Source: Niveispirillum sp. (GTDB lineage: Bacteria > Pseudomonadota > Alphaproteobacteria > Azospirillales > Azospirillaceae). Taken from it: DNA of 5,436 nt. Position 1 is the stretch's first letter. Each line of letters opens with the position of its first letter. The position numbers were made by a program, and so were the translations under genes. The DNA lies in NCBI GenBank assembly GCA_016463045.1, contig JAEMSB010000146.1, forward strand, positions 1 to 5,436. The letters run 5' to 3'. The notes below the pieces were generated by a model. The model had not been told where the DNA came from and ran no database searches. It saw nothing but the letters and a program-made list of their open reading frames with translations. This document shows positions 4,733 through 5,436 of the stretch, one piece after another.

Positions 4733-5436
4733 CGGGTACCCTGCATGTGGTCGGGGCCGGCCTGTCGGGTCTGGCCTGCGCCACCGCCCTGGCAGGTTCC
4801 GGTCGCGACATCATCCTTTATGAAGCAACCGATCATGCCGGCGGTCGCTGCCGCTCCTGGCATGATGCTTTGCTTGACCGTGTGATCGACAATGGCAATC
4901 ACCTGATCCTGGGTGCCAATCCCGAATGCTTCGCCTATCTGGACCGGATTGGTGGACGGGCGGGTCTGATGACCGTTGATCCGGTTGCCTTGCCCTTTTT
5001 GGATCTGCGGGATGGCCGGCACTGGTGCCTGCGCCCCGGCAATGGCCCCCTGCCCCTATGGCTGGCCGATCCTGCCCGGCGGGTGCCTGACAGCGGCCTG
5101 CTGGATTATCTGGCGGCGCTCAAACTGGCCTTCGCCGGTCCGGATGCACGGGTCGTGGATGTGCTGCCGGAAGGAAGTCCGTTGACCGACCGGCTGTGGA
5201 AGCCGCTTGCCGTCAGCATCCTGAACACGCCATACGAGGCCGGATCAGCCCGTCTGCTCTGGTCCGTCTTCCGCCGCACCCTGCTGCGCGGGGCCGACGC
5301 CTGCCGCCCCTGGATCGCCGGGCCCGGCGGATTATCCGCCGCCCTGGTCGATCCGGCCCTGGCCTATATGGCCCGATTTGGGGCCAGGGTGCGGTTCGCG
5401 AACCGCCTGAAGGCGCTGGAGCGGACGGCGGATGGC
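4729..5436 (+). CDS. hpnE: HpnE, hydroxysqualene dehydroxylase (FAD-dependent), partial (3' end beyond window)
   Basis: This is the N-terminal 236 residues of a flavin amine-oxidase-type protein that converts hydroxysqualene to squalene, the last step of the HpnCDE route. It begins with an FAD-binding Rossmann segment: HVVGAGLSGLACA (6-18, GxGxxG at 9-14), an acidic residue closing the second strand (E32) and GGR (38-40). It continues with DNGNHLILGAN (54-64) and LWKPLAVSILNTPYEAGSA (156-174), both typical of HpnE; related carotenoid desaturases share only the FAD part. The start is taken as GTG at 4729, whose last bases form the stop of the preceding gene (GTGA), indicating translational coupling. 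No ATG fits the N-terminus before the dinucleotide-binding strand. The position straight after HpnC/HpnD supports the assignment. A full family member is roughly 420-450 residues, so about half is missing because the window ends. Confidence 0.92.
   Translation, partial: MTGTLHVVGAGLSGLACATALAGSGRDIILYEATDHAGGRCRSWHDALLDRVIDNGNHLILGANPECFAYLDRIGGRAGLMTVDPVALPFLDLRDGRHWCLRPGNGPLPLWLADPARRVPDSGLLDYLAALKLAFAGPDARVVDVLPEGSPLTDRLWKPLAVSILNTPYEAGSARLLWSVFRRTLLRGADACRPWIAGPGGLSAALVDPALAYMARFGARVRFANRLKALERTADG

Overview
The window is high-GC DNA of alphaproteobacterial character, plausibly from the Azospirillaceae/Rhodospirillales. That placement is inferred from three things: the HpnC/HpnD/HpnE squalene route of hopanoid synthesis, a squalene/phytoene-synthase-like protein of the mitochondrial NDUFAF6 type, and strong G/C preference at third codon positions. 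No RNA gene, insertion sequence, CRISPR array or other mobile element was seen.

Layout from left to right. (1) Positions 1-751, minus strand: the first 250 codons of a gene that runs off the left edge. It encodes a two-lobed pepsin-like (family A1-type) protein with two Asp-Thr-Gly motifs, which is uncommon in bacteria. (2) Positions 752-1039: a non-coding stretch with an unusually AT-rich block (about 841-897) containing inverted repeats and promoter-like boxes. (3) Positions 1040-1885, minus strand: a 281-residue squalene/phytoene-synthase-fold protein that has lost both aspartate-rich catalytic motifs, probably a complex I assembly factor rather than a synthase. (4) Positions 1886-2094: a divergent control region with a recognisable promoter for each flanking gene. 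(5) Positions 2095-2721, plus strand: an Fe/Mn-family superoxide dismutase with a complete metal-ligand set and Mn-type second-shell signatures. (6) Positions 2722-2977: a non-coding spacer packed with five or six consecutive stem-loops, the last long one resembling a terminator, then the leader of the hopanoid genes. (7) Positions 2978-4732, plus strand: one 584-residue reading frame that joins HpnC and HpnD, normally two separate proteins. (8) Positions 4729-5436, plus strand: the N-terminal 236 codons of HpnE, overlapping the previous gene by four bases (GTGA) and running off the right edge.

The right-hand genes form a pathway. The HpnD half condenses two farnesyl diphosphates to presqualene diphosphate, the HpnC half converts that to hydroxysqualene, and HpnE reduces it to squalene, the precursor of hopanoid membrane lipids. 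The fusion fixes the first two enzymes at 1:1, and the GTGA overlap probably couples HpnE translation to them. Superoxide dismutase and the NDUFAF6-like gene are neighbours without an obvious shared pathway; the hairpin cluster suggests that sod and the hopanoid operon are transcribed separately.

The points most worth a second look are the HpnC-HpnD fusion, the pepsin-like protein, and the hairpin cluster at 2743-2906.
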